A DNA stretch of 29,719 nucleotides from Bacillota bacterium (lineage in GTDB: Bacteria; Bacillota; Clostridia; Christensenellales; Aristaeellaceae), in contig JAEYPB010000050.1 of assembly GCA_023411175.1 (NCBI GenBank), forward strand, positions 1-29,719, read 5' to 3'. This document shows, piece by piece, positions 1-8,647 of this stretch. Numbering within the stretch: the stretch's first letter is position 1; the number at the start of each line of letters is the position of its first letter. The notes below the pieces were generated by a model. The model was not told the DNA's origin. It did no database searches and was given only the letters and a program-made list of their open reading frames with translations. The translations under genes were made by a program, and so were the position numbers.

Positions 1-44
1 GGCGCACCGCCCCGGCGGACAATTCACTTTAAGGTTTGGCGTCA

Positions 45-69
45 GGCAGCAGGGAGACCCCCTGCTGCC
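45..69 (+). terminator. GC-rich hairpin upstream of the chemotaxis operon (possible terminator)
   Basis: A perfect 10-bp inverted repeat (GGCAGCAGGG / CCCTGCTGCC, 5-nt loop) lies between the window edge and the first clear gene. No T-run follows it, so it is only a possible terminator or leader hairpin. Two plus-strand frames stay open from base 1 (to stops at 131-133 and 145-147) and a third closes at 30-32. Any of them could be the tail of an upstream gene, and nothing here decides which. Confidence 0.3.
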
Positions 70-153
70 GGGCGTCAGAGCGGGCACAGACGCGGGGGGA
101 GCAAGCCGCCGGCGGGAAAGAAGGAACACCTGAAGGACGCAGCGTAAACGAAG

Positions 154-1236
154 ATGATTTTTGTACAGTCAGACAACCTGAAGCCCGGCATGGTATTAGC
201 CCGGGATCTGCTCGGACCGCGTAACGAGGTGCTGCTGACCCGTGGGCACCTGCTGACGGCTGCGAACATCGCGCGGCTCAGCCAGATCGAGCACAAGGAC
301 GCATACATCGTCGACAACCTTGACGATGCCACCGAAGACGAAGGCATCATCAGCCTGCGCCTGAAGCGGAACACCGTCAATGCTGTGCGCGCGCTCTTTT
401 CTCATATTGAATCAGACAACCGGGAGGCACAGTCCCACTCCTTTCTTCAGTTGCGCCATTATCTGGACGAGATCATTGACGAGCTCTCCGCAGACCGGAA
501 CATGCTGATCAACATGGCCGATCTCAAGGCGCATGACGAGTACACCTATTATCATTCCGTAAGCGTCGCGACGCTTTCTGTCCTCTTGGGCATTTCCGCG
601 AACATGAACCGCACCGCCCTGTACAAGCTGGGCATGGGCGCGCTGATGCACGATATCGGCAAGGTCTTCATATCGAGGGAACTCATCAACAAGCCCAGCA
701 CCCTGACAACCGAAGAGTTCGAAAAAATGAAGCGCCACAGCTCCTTCGGCTACGACTATCTGCGCGAGCAGTGGGGCGGGCCGGTGGAATCGGTCGTGGC
801 GGTGCTCACCCATCACGAGCGGTACGACGGCGGCGGCTACCCACTGGGCCTCATCGGCGACAAGCAGCCGCTGGAGGGCAAAATCATCGCGTTGAGCGAC
901 GTATACGACGCCATGACCTCCGACCGTTCCTACCACTCGGCGCTGCCGCCCTCCGAGGCCATCGAGCACATCATGGGCAATTCCGGCGTCATGTTCGATC
1001 CTCAGGTTGTCTCAACGTTCATGAAAAAAGTCGTCCCCTACCCCGTGGGCAGCAAGGTCCGACTCAGCAACGGCCTCACCGCCATCGTGGTCGCGACCAA
1101 CAAGGAAAGCCTGATGCGCCCTAAGGTAAAGCCGATTTACATAGGCAAACAGGAAGTCCGGGTCGATGACGCCGTTCTGGATCTCCTAAATGATCCCGCC
1201 CTTTGGAGCGTTACGATACTCGGACTCGATCGATAA
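154..1236 (+). CDS. HD-GYP domain protein, probable cyclic-di-GMP phosphodiesterase
   Basis: This 360-residue protein should hydrolyse cyclic di-GMP in the cytoplasm. The N-terminal ~70 residues form the small domain often found ahead of HD-GYP domains (PGMVLARDL, then a LLTRG element). The HD-GYP domain follows at about 125-290. Its metal and catalytic signature is complete: H166-D167 with GK at 169-170, H195, HHE at 220-222, DGGGYP at 225-230 and the DAMTSDR segment near 252. About 60 residues follow that resemble the C-terminal tail of such proteins. There is no receiver domain or membrane segment. It is the first gene of the chemotaxis operon, 19 nt before cheY. A role in tuning flagellar output through c-di-GMP is inferred from position. 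The ATG start has a modest GAAGGA-type site 15 nt upstream. Confidence 0.88.
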   Translation: MIFVQSDNLKPGMVLARDLLGPRNEVLLTRGHLLTAANIARLSQIEHKDAYIVDNLDDATEDEGIISLRLKRNTVNAVRALFSHIESDNREAQSHSFLQLRHYLDEIIDELSADRNMLINMADLKAHDEYTYYHSVSVATLSVLLGISANMNRTALYKLGMGALMHDIGKVFISRELINKPSTLTTEEFEKMKRHSSFGYDYLREQWGGPVESVVAVLTHHERYDGGGYPLGLIGDKQPLEGKIIALSDVYDAMTSDRSYHSALPPSEAIEHIMGNSGVMFDPQVVSTFMKKVVPYPVGSKVRLSNGLTAIVVATNKESLMRPKVKPIYIGKQEVRVDDAVLDLLNDPALWSVTILGLDR

Positions 1237-1255
1237 ATAGCGGAGGCGAATACTA

Positions 1256-1621
1256 TTGATCAGTGTACTGGTGGTTGACGACGCGGCGTTCATGAGGCTT
1301 GCTATTAAGAACGTCCTGACCAAGAATGGTTTTACCGTCATCGCCGATGCGAAAAACGGCCAGGAAGGCGTCGAAAAGTACAAGGAATTCCATCCGGATG
1401 TGGTCACGATGGACATCACCATGCCGGATATGACCGGCATCGAGGCGCTCAAGCTGATCAGGGAGTACGACCCGTCGGCGAAGGTGGTCATGATCTCGGC
1501 AATGGGCCAGGAAAGCATGGTCAAGGAGGCCATCCTGAGTGGCGCAAAGTCTTTCATTGTAAAGCCCTACAAAGAGGAACACATTACGCAGACGCTGCTC
1601 AAGGTGGCGTCCAAAGGCTGA
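1256..1621 (+). CDS. cheY: Chemotaxis response regulator CheY
   Basis: A single-domain receiver of 121 residues that, when phosphorylated by CheA, binds the flagellar switch. The acidic pair D8-D9, phospho-acceptor D53 (in MDITMPDM), switch S81 and K103 of the KPY motif are all present. There is no output domain. The start is TTG, supported by CGGAGG nine bases upstream; no in-frame ATG would keep the first beta strand. It lies between the HD-GYP gene and cheA in one transcription unit, which supports CheY over a generic stand-alone receiver. Confidence 0.93.
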   Translation: MISVLVVDDAAFMRLAIKNVLTKNGFTVIADAKNGQEGVEKYKEFHPDVVTMDITMPDMTGIEALKLIREYDPSAKVVMISAMGQESMVKEAILSGAKSFIVKPYKEEHITQTLLKVASKG

Positions 1622-1633
1622 GGGGGAAACCAC

Positions 1634-3703
1634 ATGACTCCGGGAAGCAACCAGGACGATTCCTTGCTTGAGTTGTTTATTTTTGAAACATCGCAGAACA
1701 CGCAGCAGCTGGAACAGGTTGTGCTCACCGCGGAACGCGAAGGCCGCTTTTCCGGAGATGAAGTCAACGAAGTCTTTCGGATCATGCACACCATCAAGGG
1801 TTCTTCCGCGATGATGTCCTTCACCGGGATCGCCTCGCTCGCGCACCGCATGGAAGACCTGTTCTTCTACATCCGTGAGAACGCGGACGCCCGGTACGAT
1901 CCCCGCGCGATATCGGATATGATCCTCTCGTGCATGGACTATGTCAACCGGGAGCTGGACAACGTGCGCGCCGGGCAGCCCTCGGGACAGGAGGACAACG
2001 CGCTTCTGATCCATCGCATCGACGCGCTGATGGCCGAGATGACGGGCGCGGGCGGCGCCGCGCAACCCCAAAGCGAAACAAAGGCCGAAGCTCCGGCTGC
2101 CGATTCCGCCGGGATGAAGCGCTACAAGGCCGTCATAACCTTTGAGGAAGGCTGCGCGATGGAGGATGTCCGGGCCTACACGGTCACGGTCGAGGTGGCC
2201 GAGTACGCATCCGTCCTCTCCTATCAGCCCTCGGACATCATGGAGAACGAAAACTCCGCGCAGGAGATCCGCGCCCACGGGTTCACGATCCACTTCGAGA
2301 CCGGGCTCTCCGAGGACGAGGTGCGCGCAAAGCTCCTTCAGACGGTATTCCTGAGCGAGCTTGCCCTGACCGTGGAATCCGGCGCCGCACCGGCGGCTGA
2401 GGCCGCCTCCGACGCCGCGGACACCGTCTCCCCTGCCGGTGACACGGCTGCGAAAAAGGGCGAACCCCGCCCTGATTCCGTCGCCCAGTACCATCAGCAG
2501 CCGCAGTCGATCATCTCCGTCAGCGTCAACAAGCTCGACATGATGATGGATCTGATGGGCGAACTGGTCATCGCCAAGACCATGGTCGTGGAAAACCCGG
2601 AGATCGCTGGGCTGGAAGTGGCGGATTTCCAAAAGTCCGCCGCTCACCTGAGCAAGATCGTCGCCGAAATGCAGGAACTGGTGATGACGATGCGGTTGGT
2701 GCCGCTGTCCGCCACCTTTCACCGGATGCACCGGATTGTCCGCGACATGTCCAATGCGCTGAACAAGGACGTGCGACTTACGCTGATCGGCGAAGACACC
2801 AGCGTGGACAAAAACGTGATTGAGCACATCGCCGACCCGCTGATCCACCTGGTTCGAAACTCCATAGACCACGGCATTGAGACCGCCGAGGATCGCGCAA
2901 AGGCCGGCAAGAGCCCCACCTCCTCCGTGACGCTGGAAGCGCAGAACGCAGGCGGCAACGTGCTGATCTCGATCCGGGACGACGGCCGCGGCCTGAACCG
3001 GGAGAAGATCCTCGCCCGCGCCCGCGCGAACAACCTCTTGGTCAAGCCCGAAAACGACTATACGGACCGCGAGGTCTACAACATGATCTTCATGCCCGGC
3101 TTCTCCACCAAGGAGAAGGTGACCGAGTTCTCCGGGCGCGGCGTGGGCATGGATGTGGTCATGCAGAACATCTCGGCGATCGGCGGCTCCGTTTCCATCG
3201 AGAGCGAACCGGGCAAGGGCATGCACGTGCTGCTCAAGATCCCGCTCACCATCGCGATCCTGGACGGCATGAACGTCTGCGTGGGCGACACGCGGCTGAC
3301 CGTGCCGATCTCCGCGATCTGCGAATCCTTCAAGCCCCGCGCGGAGGACGTCCTCCGCGACACCGAGGGCAACGAGATGATCATGGTTCGCGGCGAATGC
3401 TACGCGGTGCTCCGCCTGCACCGGCAATGGGGCATCGAGCCGCAGGTGACAAAGCTGCCGGACGGCATCCTGATGATGGTGGAGCAGGACGGAAAGAAGC
3501 GCTGCGTCTTTGTGGACAAGCTGGTGGGGCGTCAGCAGGTCGTCGTCAAGGCGCTGCCCACGTACCTCAAAAAGACGCCGCTGTCACGCTGCCTCTCCGG
3601 CCTGACGCTGCTGGGCGACGGCAGCATCAGCCTGATTCTGGACGCGGGCTGGCTGGTTGAAACGAACATCAACAGCGCGGTTGAAGGAGGACCCCAGTCA
3701 TGA
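1634..3703 (+). CDS. cheA: Chemotaxis histidine kinase CheA
   Basis: The 689-residue kinase transfers phosphate from ATP to CheY and CheB under receptor control. Domains in order: an HPt (P1) domain with phospho-accepting H52 in HTIKGSS; a CheY/CheB-binding P2-like region at about 158-255; a dimerisation P3 helix pair at about 290-355, beginning near NKLDMMMDLMGELV; an HATPase (P4) domain with N-box HLVRNSIDHG near 404, DDGRGL near 448 and GRGVGMDVV near 500; and a CheW-like P5 domain at about 550-685. Linkers near 140-155 and 255-280 are rich in Ala, Glu and Pro. The ATG start has AGGGGGA seven bases upstream. The stop overlaps the cheW start (ATGA), so the two are translationally coupled and should be made in linked amounts. 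Confidence 0.96.
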   Translation: MTPGSNQDDSLLELFIFETSQNTQQLEQVVLTAEREGRFSGDEVNEVFRIMHTIKGSSAMMSFTGIASLAHRMEDLFFYIRENADARYDPRAISDMILSCMDYVNRELDNVRAGQPSGQEDNALLIHRIDALMAEMTGAGGAAQPQSETKAEAPAADSAGMKRYKAVITFEEGCAMEDVRAYTVTVEVAEYASVLSYQPSDIMENENSAQEIRAHGFTIHFETGLSEDEVRAKLLQTVFLSELALTVESGAAPAAEAASDAADTVSPAGDTAAKKGEPRPDSVAQYHQQPQSIISVSVNKLDMMMDLMGELVIAKTMVVENPEIAGLEVADFQKSAAHLSKIVAEMQELVMTMRLVPLSATFHRMHRIVRDMSNALNKDVRLTLIGEDTSVDKNVIEHIADPLIHLVRNSIDHGIETAEDRAKAGKSPTSSVTLEAQNAGGNVLISIRDDGRGLNREKILARARANNLLVKPENDYTDREVYNMIFMPGFSTKEKVTEFSGRGVGMDVVMQNISAIGGSVSIESEPGKGMHVLLKIPLTIAILDGMNVCVGDTRLTVPISAICESFKPRAEDVLRDTEGNEMIMVRGECYAVLRLHRQWGIEPQVTKLPDGILMMVEQDGKKRCVFVDKLVGRQQVVVKALPTYLKKTPLSRCLSGLTLLGDGSISLILDAGWLVETNINSAVEGGPQS

Positions 3704-4221
3704 GCGAGATTTCGACGGAATTCGTCCCCGCCGTGGAAGATACCCTGCACGGCAAATACCTCACCTTCATGCTGGACGAAGAGTGCTACGGCATGGAGAT
3801 CAGCTTCATCACCGACATCATCCAGATGCAGCCCATCGCCACGCTGCCGGAGGTTCGGCGCTACGTCAAGGGCATCATCAACCTGCGCGGCGAGATCATC
3901 CCGGTCATGGACGTCCGGCTGCGCTTTGGCAAGCCCGAAATCCCCTACAACGAGCGCACCTGCATCATCGTCGCCCGCACTGACAGCCTGTGTGTGGGGC
4001 TCATCGTGGACAGCGTATGCGAAGTGGTGCAGCTGGCCGACGAGAACATCGCGCCGCCGCCCAAGATCAATGGCACCAGCAACCGCTACATCAAGTCGAT
4101 CGGCAAGGTCGAGCAGGAAATCAAGCTGCTTCTGGACTTTGAAAAGCTGGTCGCCGACGAGGATTTCGAGGGAGTCGTCCGCGCGGAAGCGTCCGCGAGT
4201 GAAACATCCAGCGATTCGTAA
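3700..4221 (+). CDS. cheW: Chemotaxis coupling protein CheW
   Basis: CheW (173 residues) bridges receptors and CheA in the cytoplasmic signalling array. After a 17-residue lead-in it is one CheW domain, with the conserved NLRGEIIPVMDVRLRFG segment near 65-81 and the SVCEVVQL and DFEKL elements of the fold. The last ~20 residues are acidic and Ser-rich, probably disordered. Its ATG overlaps the cheA stop by 4 nt. The receptor gene follows almost at once, so kinase, coupler and receptor are one block. Confidence 0.95.
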   Translation: MSEISTEFVPAVEDTLHGKYLTFMLDEECYGMEISFITDIIQMQPIATLPEVRRYVKGIINLRGEIIPVMDVRLRFGKPEIPYNERTCIIVARTDSLCVGLIVDSVCEVVQLADENIAPPPKINGTSNRYIKSIGKVEQEIKLLLDFEKLVADEDFEGVVRAEASASETSSDS

Positions 4222-4236
4222 AGAGGGGTGACCGAT

Positions 4237-6543
4237 GTGAAAAAGAACGGCTTGAGAAGCATCCGCGCGGAGTTGCTGGCGGCCGTACTGGGACTGAGCA
4301 TCCTCATCTGCGTCGCGTTCTATGTCGCGGCGATGAATCTTTCACAATCCGCCATCTCGGAGCAGATGGAATCGTCGCTCTCCGCCGTCACAAGGCAGGG
4401 CGCGGCGCAGATTAATGAACAGGTCCAGGATTACTTTGGCGCGCTGGAGATCATCGCCGCGGATAGCCTCTTTGAAGCCGCGAGCATGAACCAGAACCAG
4501 ATAAGGGTGCTTCTGTTCAAACAGCGCGCGGCCGGCGGGTATCTGAACCTCATGTTCGCGGGCAAGGACGGCATCGCCTTCGACGGCACCGGCGCGACGA
4601 CGGACGTCACGGAAAGCGTGAACTACGTCAAGGGCATGGCGGGCGAGCGGTGGGCATCGAGCCCCGCCCCGGTGGAAGGCTCCGACCAGGTCACCATGAC
4701 CTACTCGCTGCCCATTATAACCTCCACCGGACAGAACGAAGGCGTTCTGATGATGACGGTCGACGGGTACGAGCTCAGCGACCTGATCGCAGGCTTCACC
4801 TACGCCAAGACCGGCTATGCCTTCATCATCGACGACGAGGGCGTAATGCTCGCCCATCCCGATCGAGAGATGGTGCGCACCCAGGACCGCACCCTTGAGA
4901 AGGCCGAAAAGGATCCCGAGCAGCAGGGCCTGGCGGACATGATGCGGCTGATGCTCGAAGGACAGGCCGGCGTTGGCGGGTACACCTACAGGGGTGTGAC
5001 CAAATATGCCGGTTACGCGCCCATCGAAGGCACCCATTGGAGCATGGCGCTGACCGCGCCTCGCGACGAGGTGTTTGAAGGGATCAACCGATTGCAGCAG
5101 GTTCTCCTGTTGGCGGCAATCATCCTGGCGTTCATCAGCGCGATGGCCGCGCTTCTGATCGCCAACCGCCTGCACAGGCCCATCCTCAAGCTGACGCAGG
5201 CTGCGGAGAAGTTCTCCGCGGGTGATCTGGATGTGGAACTCGATGTGCGCGCAAAGAATGAAATGGGCGTGCTCGCCAGTGCCTTCAGCGCCATTGCCGT
5301 CAACATGAGCAATATCCTCAGGAGCATTTATACCGCCAGCGAGCAGGTGGCGTCAGGGTCCAGGCAGATCGCGGATTCCGGCATGCACCTGGCAAAGGGC
5401 AGCACCGAGCAGGCCAGCGCGCTGGAAGAGCTTTCCGCCTCTGTGGAGCAGCTCGCCTCCCAAACCCGTATGAATGCAGTAAGCGCCAACGAGGCCAACG
5501 ATCTTGCAAACACCGCCCGGAGCCTGGCCGAGCGCGGCAATGAAAAGATGGGCAACATGCTCAAGGCGATGGATGAAATCGATCAGTCCTCCGCCAACAT
5601 CAACCGGATCATCAAGGTGATCGACGACATCGCGTTCCAGACCAACATCCTGGCGCTCAACGCCGCGGTGGAAGCCGCGCGGGCGGGTGAACACGGCAAG
5701 GGCTTCGCGGTTGTGGCCGAGGAGGTCCGCAATCTGGCGGCCAAATCCGCCGCCGCCGCAAAGGAGACGTCGGGACTCATCGAAGGGTCCTCCAAGAGCG
5801 TGTCAGGCGGTTCCAAACTCGCCCGGGAAACGGCGGAGGCTCTCGAGAAGATCGTCTCGGAGGTCAGCCGGGTTGCGACGCTGGTGAACGGTATTTCCGT
5901 CTCCTCCGGCGAGCAGTCCTCCGGCATTGAGCAGATCAATCAGGGACTTTTGCAGATCTCGAAGGTGGTTCAGTCCATCTCCGCCTCTTCGCAGCAGTCC
6001 GCCGCGGCCTCCAGGCAACTCACCGCACAGGCCGACTCGCTCCGCCATCAAGTGTCCGGCTTCACGCTGAAGCGGTCGGATGCATCCCTCGAGGCACCTT
6101 CCGCCGATGTCCCGGACGAGGCGGTCGCCCCGGAAGCTCTCACCGTTCGGGATGCCATGGTGCACCGCTCCGCAGCGCCCGCCCCGAAGAAGATCGCGGC
6201 CGAAGCGTCGGAAAAGCCCGCGAAAGCCGCTGCAGCCAAACCGGGAAAGGCGACGCCAGAAGCCAGACCGGGAAGGGCCGAGGCTGTTCCGGAATCCGTC
6301 CGTTCGGCTGCGGCAGCCGTCGTAACCGCGGCCTTCGCCCGCCCCGCGAAGATCTCGCTGGGCGAAGAAGACAAACCCAAAGCCCTCGCCCGCCCCGCGA
6401 AGATCTCGCTGGGTGAAGAGGACAAGCCCAAAGCGCCAACCCGGCCCAAAAAGATCTCGCTGGGCGAGGAAGACGACCTACCCGCGCCTCCCGCAAGGCA
6501 ATCCAACGTTTCGCTGAGCGACCGTGAGTTCGGGAAGTATTAG
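4237..6543 (+). CDS. Methyl-accepting chemotaxis protein with extracellular Cache domain and repeat-bearing tail
   Basis: A transmembrane chemoreceptor of 768 residues. TM1 is at about 13-34, an extracellular double-Cache-like sensor at 35-285, TM2 at 288-309, a HAMP domain at about 311-364, and a methyl-accepting hairpin to about 610. The conserved tip is clear (ALNAAVEAARAG, then GKGFAVVAEEVR, near 470-500). The ligand cannot be read. A tail of about 155 residues rich in Ala, Pro and Lys follows, ending in tandem 17-residue repeats and the residues REFGKY. The chosen start is GTG at 4237, because AGAGGGG (4222-4228) sits eight bases before it. An in-frame GTG at 4228 would overlap that site. 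It lies directly between cheW and cheR, so it is probably a main client of this CheR/CheB pair. Confidence 0.94.
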   Translation: MKKNGLRSIRAELLAAVLGLSILICVAFYVAAMNLSQSAISEQMESSLSAVTRQGAAQINEQVQDYFGALEIIAADSLFEAASMNQNQIRVLLFKQRAAGGYLNLMFAGKDGIAFDGTGATTDVTESVNYVKGMAGERWASSPAPVEGSDQVTMTYSLPIITSTGQNEGVLMMTVDGYELSDLIAGFTYAKTGYAFIIDDEGVMLAHPDREMVRTQDRTLEKAEKDPEQQGLADMMRLMLEGQAGVGGYTYRGVTKYAGYAPIEGTHWSMALTAPRDEVFEGINRLQQVLLLAAIILAFISAMAALLIANRLHRPILKLTQAAEKFSAGDLDVELDVRAKNEMGVLASAFSAIAVNMSNILRSIYTASEQVASGSRQIADSGMHLAKGSTEQASALEELSASVEQLASQTRMNAVSANEANDLANTARSLAERGNEKMGNMLKAMDEIDQSSANINRIIKVIDDIAFQTNILALNAAVEAARAGEHGKGFAVVAEEVRNLAAKSAAAAKETSGLIEGSSKSVSGGSKLARETAEALEKIVSEVSRVATLVNGISVSSGEQSSGIEQINQGLLQISKVVQSISASSQQSAAASRQLTAQADSLRHQVSGFTLKRSDASLEAPSADVPDEAVAPEALTVRDAMVHRSAAPAPKKIAAEASEKPAKAAAAKPGKATPEARPGRAEAVPESVRSAAAAVVTAAFARPAKISLGEEDKPKALARPAKISLGEEDKPKAPTRPKKISLGEEDDLPAPPARQSNVSLSDREFGKY
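6337..6540 (+). repeat. 51-bp tandem repeat encoding the receptor C-terminal tail
   Basis: Three in-frame 51-bp units (6337-6387, 6388-6438, 6439-6489) each encode a version of xRPxKISLGEEDKPKA. Units 1 and 2 differ at about six bases, mostly third positions; unit 3 is more diverged. The final 51 bases (6490-6540) encode a more distant copy, ARQSNVSLSDREFGKY, which is the protein's C-terminus. The shared core is [KN]-[IV]-S-L followed by acidic residues. Confidence 0.9.
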
Positions 6544-6569
6544 CCCCTCGTCCGAAAGGATGTCAGACA

Positions 6570-7427
6570 TTGGACATAGTCATGCCCAACAGCCCGCTCA
6601 TGGCCCAAGCCATGCCCGAAATGACGGAAGCCGAATATCACAAGCTCTCGGCGCTGATCTACAAAGTCAGCGGAATATCGCTCAAGGATTCCAAACAGGC
6701 GCTGCTCACCAGCAGGCTTGCGGGCGTGCTCGCACAGTCGGGTCGGAAAAACTTCACCGAATACTACAATTCGCTGATCGCGGACACCAGCGGCGCATCC
6801 GTTGCGGCGCTGGTGGACCGCATCACGACCAACCACACCTATTTCATGCGGGAACCGGCGCACTTCAACCTCTTTCGGGATACCGTGCTCCCCTACCTGC
6901 AGAAAACTGTAGCGGACAGGGATCTGCGCATCTGGAGCGCGGCCTGCTCCAGCGGCGAGGAACCCTACACGCTCGCCATGCTCCTTGACGAGTTCTTTGA
7001 CATCAACAAGTCCCGTTGGGACTGTAAGGTGCTGGCGACCGATCTCTCCGAAAAGGTCCTCAGGGAAGGCGTGCGGGGCATCTATGCCCAGGAGCGCATC
7101 GATCCTCTCCCGGCCCTGTGGAAGCAGCGCTATTTAAAGCGCCTGCCGGACGGGCGTTACGAAATCGTTGACCGCATCAAGCAGGAGGTCATCTTCCGGC
7201 GTTTCAATCTGATCGACGCCGCCTACCCCTTTAAGCGGAAGTTTCACGTCATCTTCTGCCGGAATGTGATGATCTACTTTGACGCGGACACGCGCAACGC
7301 CATCATTCAGAAAATGTACGACATGACAGAGCCGGGTGGCTACCTGTTCATCGGGCATTCGGAAGCCATTGACCGATCGAAATCGAACTACAAGTACGTA
7401 TTGCCGGCGGTTTATCGGAAGCTCTGA
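6570..7427 (+). CDS. cheR: Chemoreceptor glutamate methyltransferase CheR
   Basis: CheR (285 residues) methylates receptor glutamates using S-adenosylmethionine. A helical N-terminal domain (about 18-95, ending RITTNHTYFMRE) precedes the SAM-binding domain. The SAM motif WSAACSSGEEPYTLAM is near 122-137 and FCRNVMIYFD near 230. The start is TTG at 6570, with AAAGGA nine bases upstream; the next in-frame ATG (6582) would sit 21 bases from that site. The loop of the beta subdomain (LKRLPDGRYEIV) looks about three residues shorter than in enteric CheR as I remember it. That bears on whether it docks to receptor tails. It follows the receptor gene by 26 nt and precedes cheB by 30 nt. Confidence 0.94.
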   Translation: MDIVMPNSPLMAQAMPEMTEAEYHKLSALIYKVSGISLKDSKQALLTSRLAGVLAQSGRKNFTEYYNSLIADTSGASVAALVDRITTNHTYFMREPAHFNLFRDTVLPYLQKTVADRDLRIWSAACSSGEEPYTLAMLLDEFFDINKSRWDCKVLATDLSEKVLREGVRGIYAQERIDPLPALWKQRYLKRLPDGRYEIVDRIKQEVIFRRFNLIDAAYPFKRKFHVIFCRNVMIYFDADTRNAIIQKMYDMTEPGGYLFIGHSEAIDRSKSNYKYVLPAVYRKL

Positions 7428-7457
7428 GCCGCGACACGGTGACAAGCGAGGACAATT

Positions 7458-8486
7458 ATGGTACAGCCAAAAAAGATCAGGGTTCTGATTGTAGATGATT
7501 CGCTGGTGTTCCGGGAGGTCCTCTCCCGCGGACTCGCGGCGGATCCGCGCATTGAGGTGGTCGCAAAGGCGTCCAACCCTTTCGAGGCGCGGGACAAGAT
7601 CCTGGAGACCAACCCCGACATCATCACCTGCGACATTGAAATGCCCCGGATGAACGGCATTGAGTTCATCCGCCGACTGCTTTCGCAATACCCCATCCCC
7701 GTTATCGTGGTCTCCAGCGTGTCCGACGCGGTTTTTGACGCGATGAACGCCGGTGCGGTGGAGTTTGTGAGCAAACCCGACGACCGCTCCTCCAAGGGCG
7801 TCGAGACGTTGGTCAGCGACCTCATCGCCAAGATCGTCATCGCCTCGAAGGTGCAGATGCGCCGCAGGCCCAGCGTGCAGGTGGAGGAAAGGGTCGCACA
7901 GGCGCAGTTTGATCCCGCCAGGGTCATCGGCATCGGCGCTTCCACAGGCGGCACAGAGGCCATTTACCGCGTGCTACGGGCGCTTCCCGCCAACATTCCG
8001 GGCATTGTCATCGTGCAGCATATCCCCCCCGTCTTCTCCACCATGTTCGCCCAACGGATGAATACCCAGACCGCGCTGAACGTCAAGGAAGCCGCGACGG
8101 GCGACTTCCTGGAGCCCGGCACCGTCCTAATCGCGCCGGGTGACAAACACATGCAGCTTCGCAAGGTGGGCGACCGGTACAAGGTGGAGGTGTCCGAGGG
8201 CGAAAAGGTGAGCGGCCACTGCCCCTCGGTGGACGTGCTGTTTGAATCGATGGCCAAGGCCTGCGGCGACCGGGCGGTGGGTGTCCTCTTGACCGGCATG
8301 GGACGGGATGGCGCCCGCGGCCTCCTCAGCATGCGGAGAAGCGGCGCTTACACGCTTGGTCAGGACGAGAAGAGCAGCGTGGTGTACGGCATGCCCAAGG
8401 CCGCCTACGACATGGGCGCGGTGGCCAAGCAACTGAGCTTGGATGCCATTCCCGGCGAACTGGTGCAGTACCTTTCCAAGCGGTAG
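7458..8486 (+). CDS. cheB: Chemotaxis methylesterase/deamidase CheB
   Basis: CheB (342 residues) removes receptor methyl groups and deamidates glutamines when phosphorylated. The receiver domain (about 6-125) has the D13-D14 pair, phospho-acceptor D59 in CDIEMPRMNG and K107. After a linker of about 25 residues the esterase domain (about 155-340) carries the catalytic triad: S162 in GASTGGTEA, H188 in VQHIPP and D284 in LTGMGRDGA. The ATG has GCGAGGA about five bases upstream. It is the last gene of the operon; a hairpin lies just after its stop. Confidence 0.96.
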   Translation: MVQPKKIRVLIVDDSLVFREVLSRGLAADPRIEVVAKASNPFEARDKILETNPDIITCDIEMPRMNGIEFIRRLLSQYPIPVIVVSSVSDAVFDAMNAGAVEFVSKPDDRSSKGVETLVSDLIAKIVIASKVQMRRRPSVQVEERVAQAQFDPARVIGIGASTGGTEAIYRVLRALPANIPGIVIVQHIPPVFSTMFAQRMNTQTALNVKEAATGDFLEPGTVLIAPGDKHMQLRKVGDRYKVEVSEGEKVSGHCPSVDVLFESMAKACGDRAVGVLLTGMGRDGARGLLSMRRSGAYTLGQDEKSSVVYGMPKAAYDMGAVAKQLSLDAIPGELVQYLSKR

Positions 8487-8500
8487 AAAGAAAAACCAAA

Positions 8501-8522
8501 GGGGGCCGGTTCTCCGGCCTCC
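8501..8522 (+). terminator. Hairpin at the end of the chemotaxis operon
   Basis: A 9-bp stem (GGGGGCCGG / CCGGCCTCC, one G-U pair, TTCT loop) begins 15 bases after the cheB stop. It lacks a T-run on the plus strand, so termination would be weak or factor-assisted. The preceding A-rich stretch would make it work better on the opposite strand, where no gene runs into it. Position is the main argument. Confidence 0.45.
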
Positions 8523-8588
8523 CAACAGGATCGAAGCCTTCATAGCGCTTATTCGTTGCGGCGGCTTCTCCGGTTAATGCGTAATCCG

Positions 8589-8617
8589 TTGACAGGTTCC
8601 GCGATTTTTGATATCAT
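8589..8617 (+). promoter_or_regulatory. Sigma-A promoter of the riboswitch-transporter unit
   Basis: TTGACA (8589-8594) and TATCAT (8612-8617) are separated by exactly 17 bases, which is close to ideal for the housekeeping sigma factor. Transcription would start near 8624, about 25 bases before the riboswitch aptamer. This gives the transporter its own strong promoter, independent of the chemotaxis operon. Confidence 0.8.
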
Positions 8618-8647
8618 CACTGCGGTCACATTTAAATAGCATTGGTT

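Noticed and set aside
1253..3427. 724-residue open frame on the minus strand opposite cheA
   Set aside because: It is antisense to an unmistakable cheA with conserved catalytic motifs. Its translation is rich in His, Asp, Arg and Gly without domain structure, as expected from the complement of a GC-rich gene.
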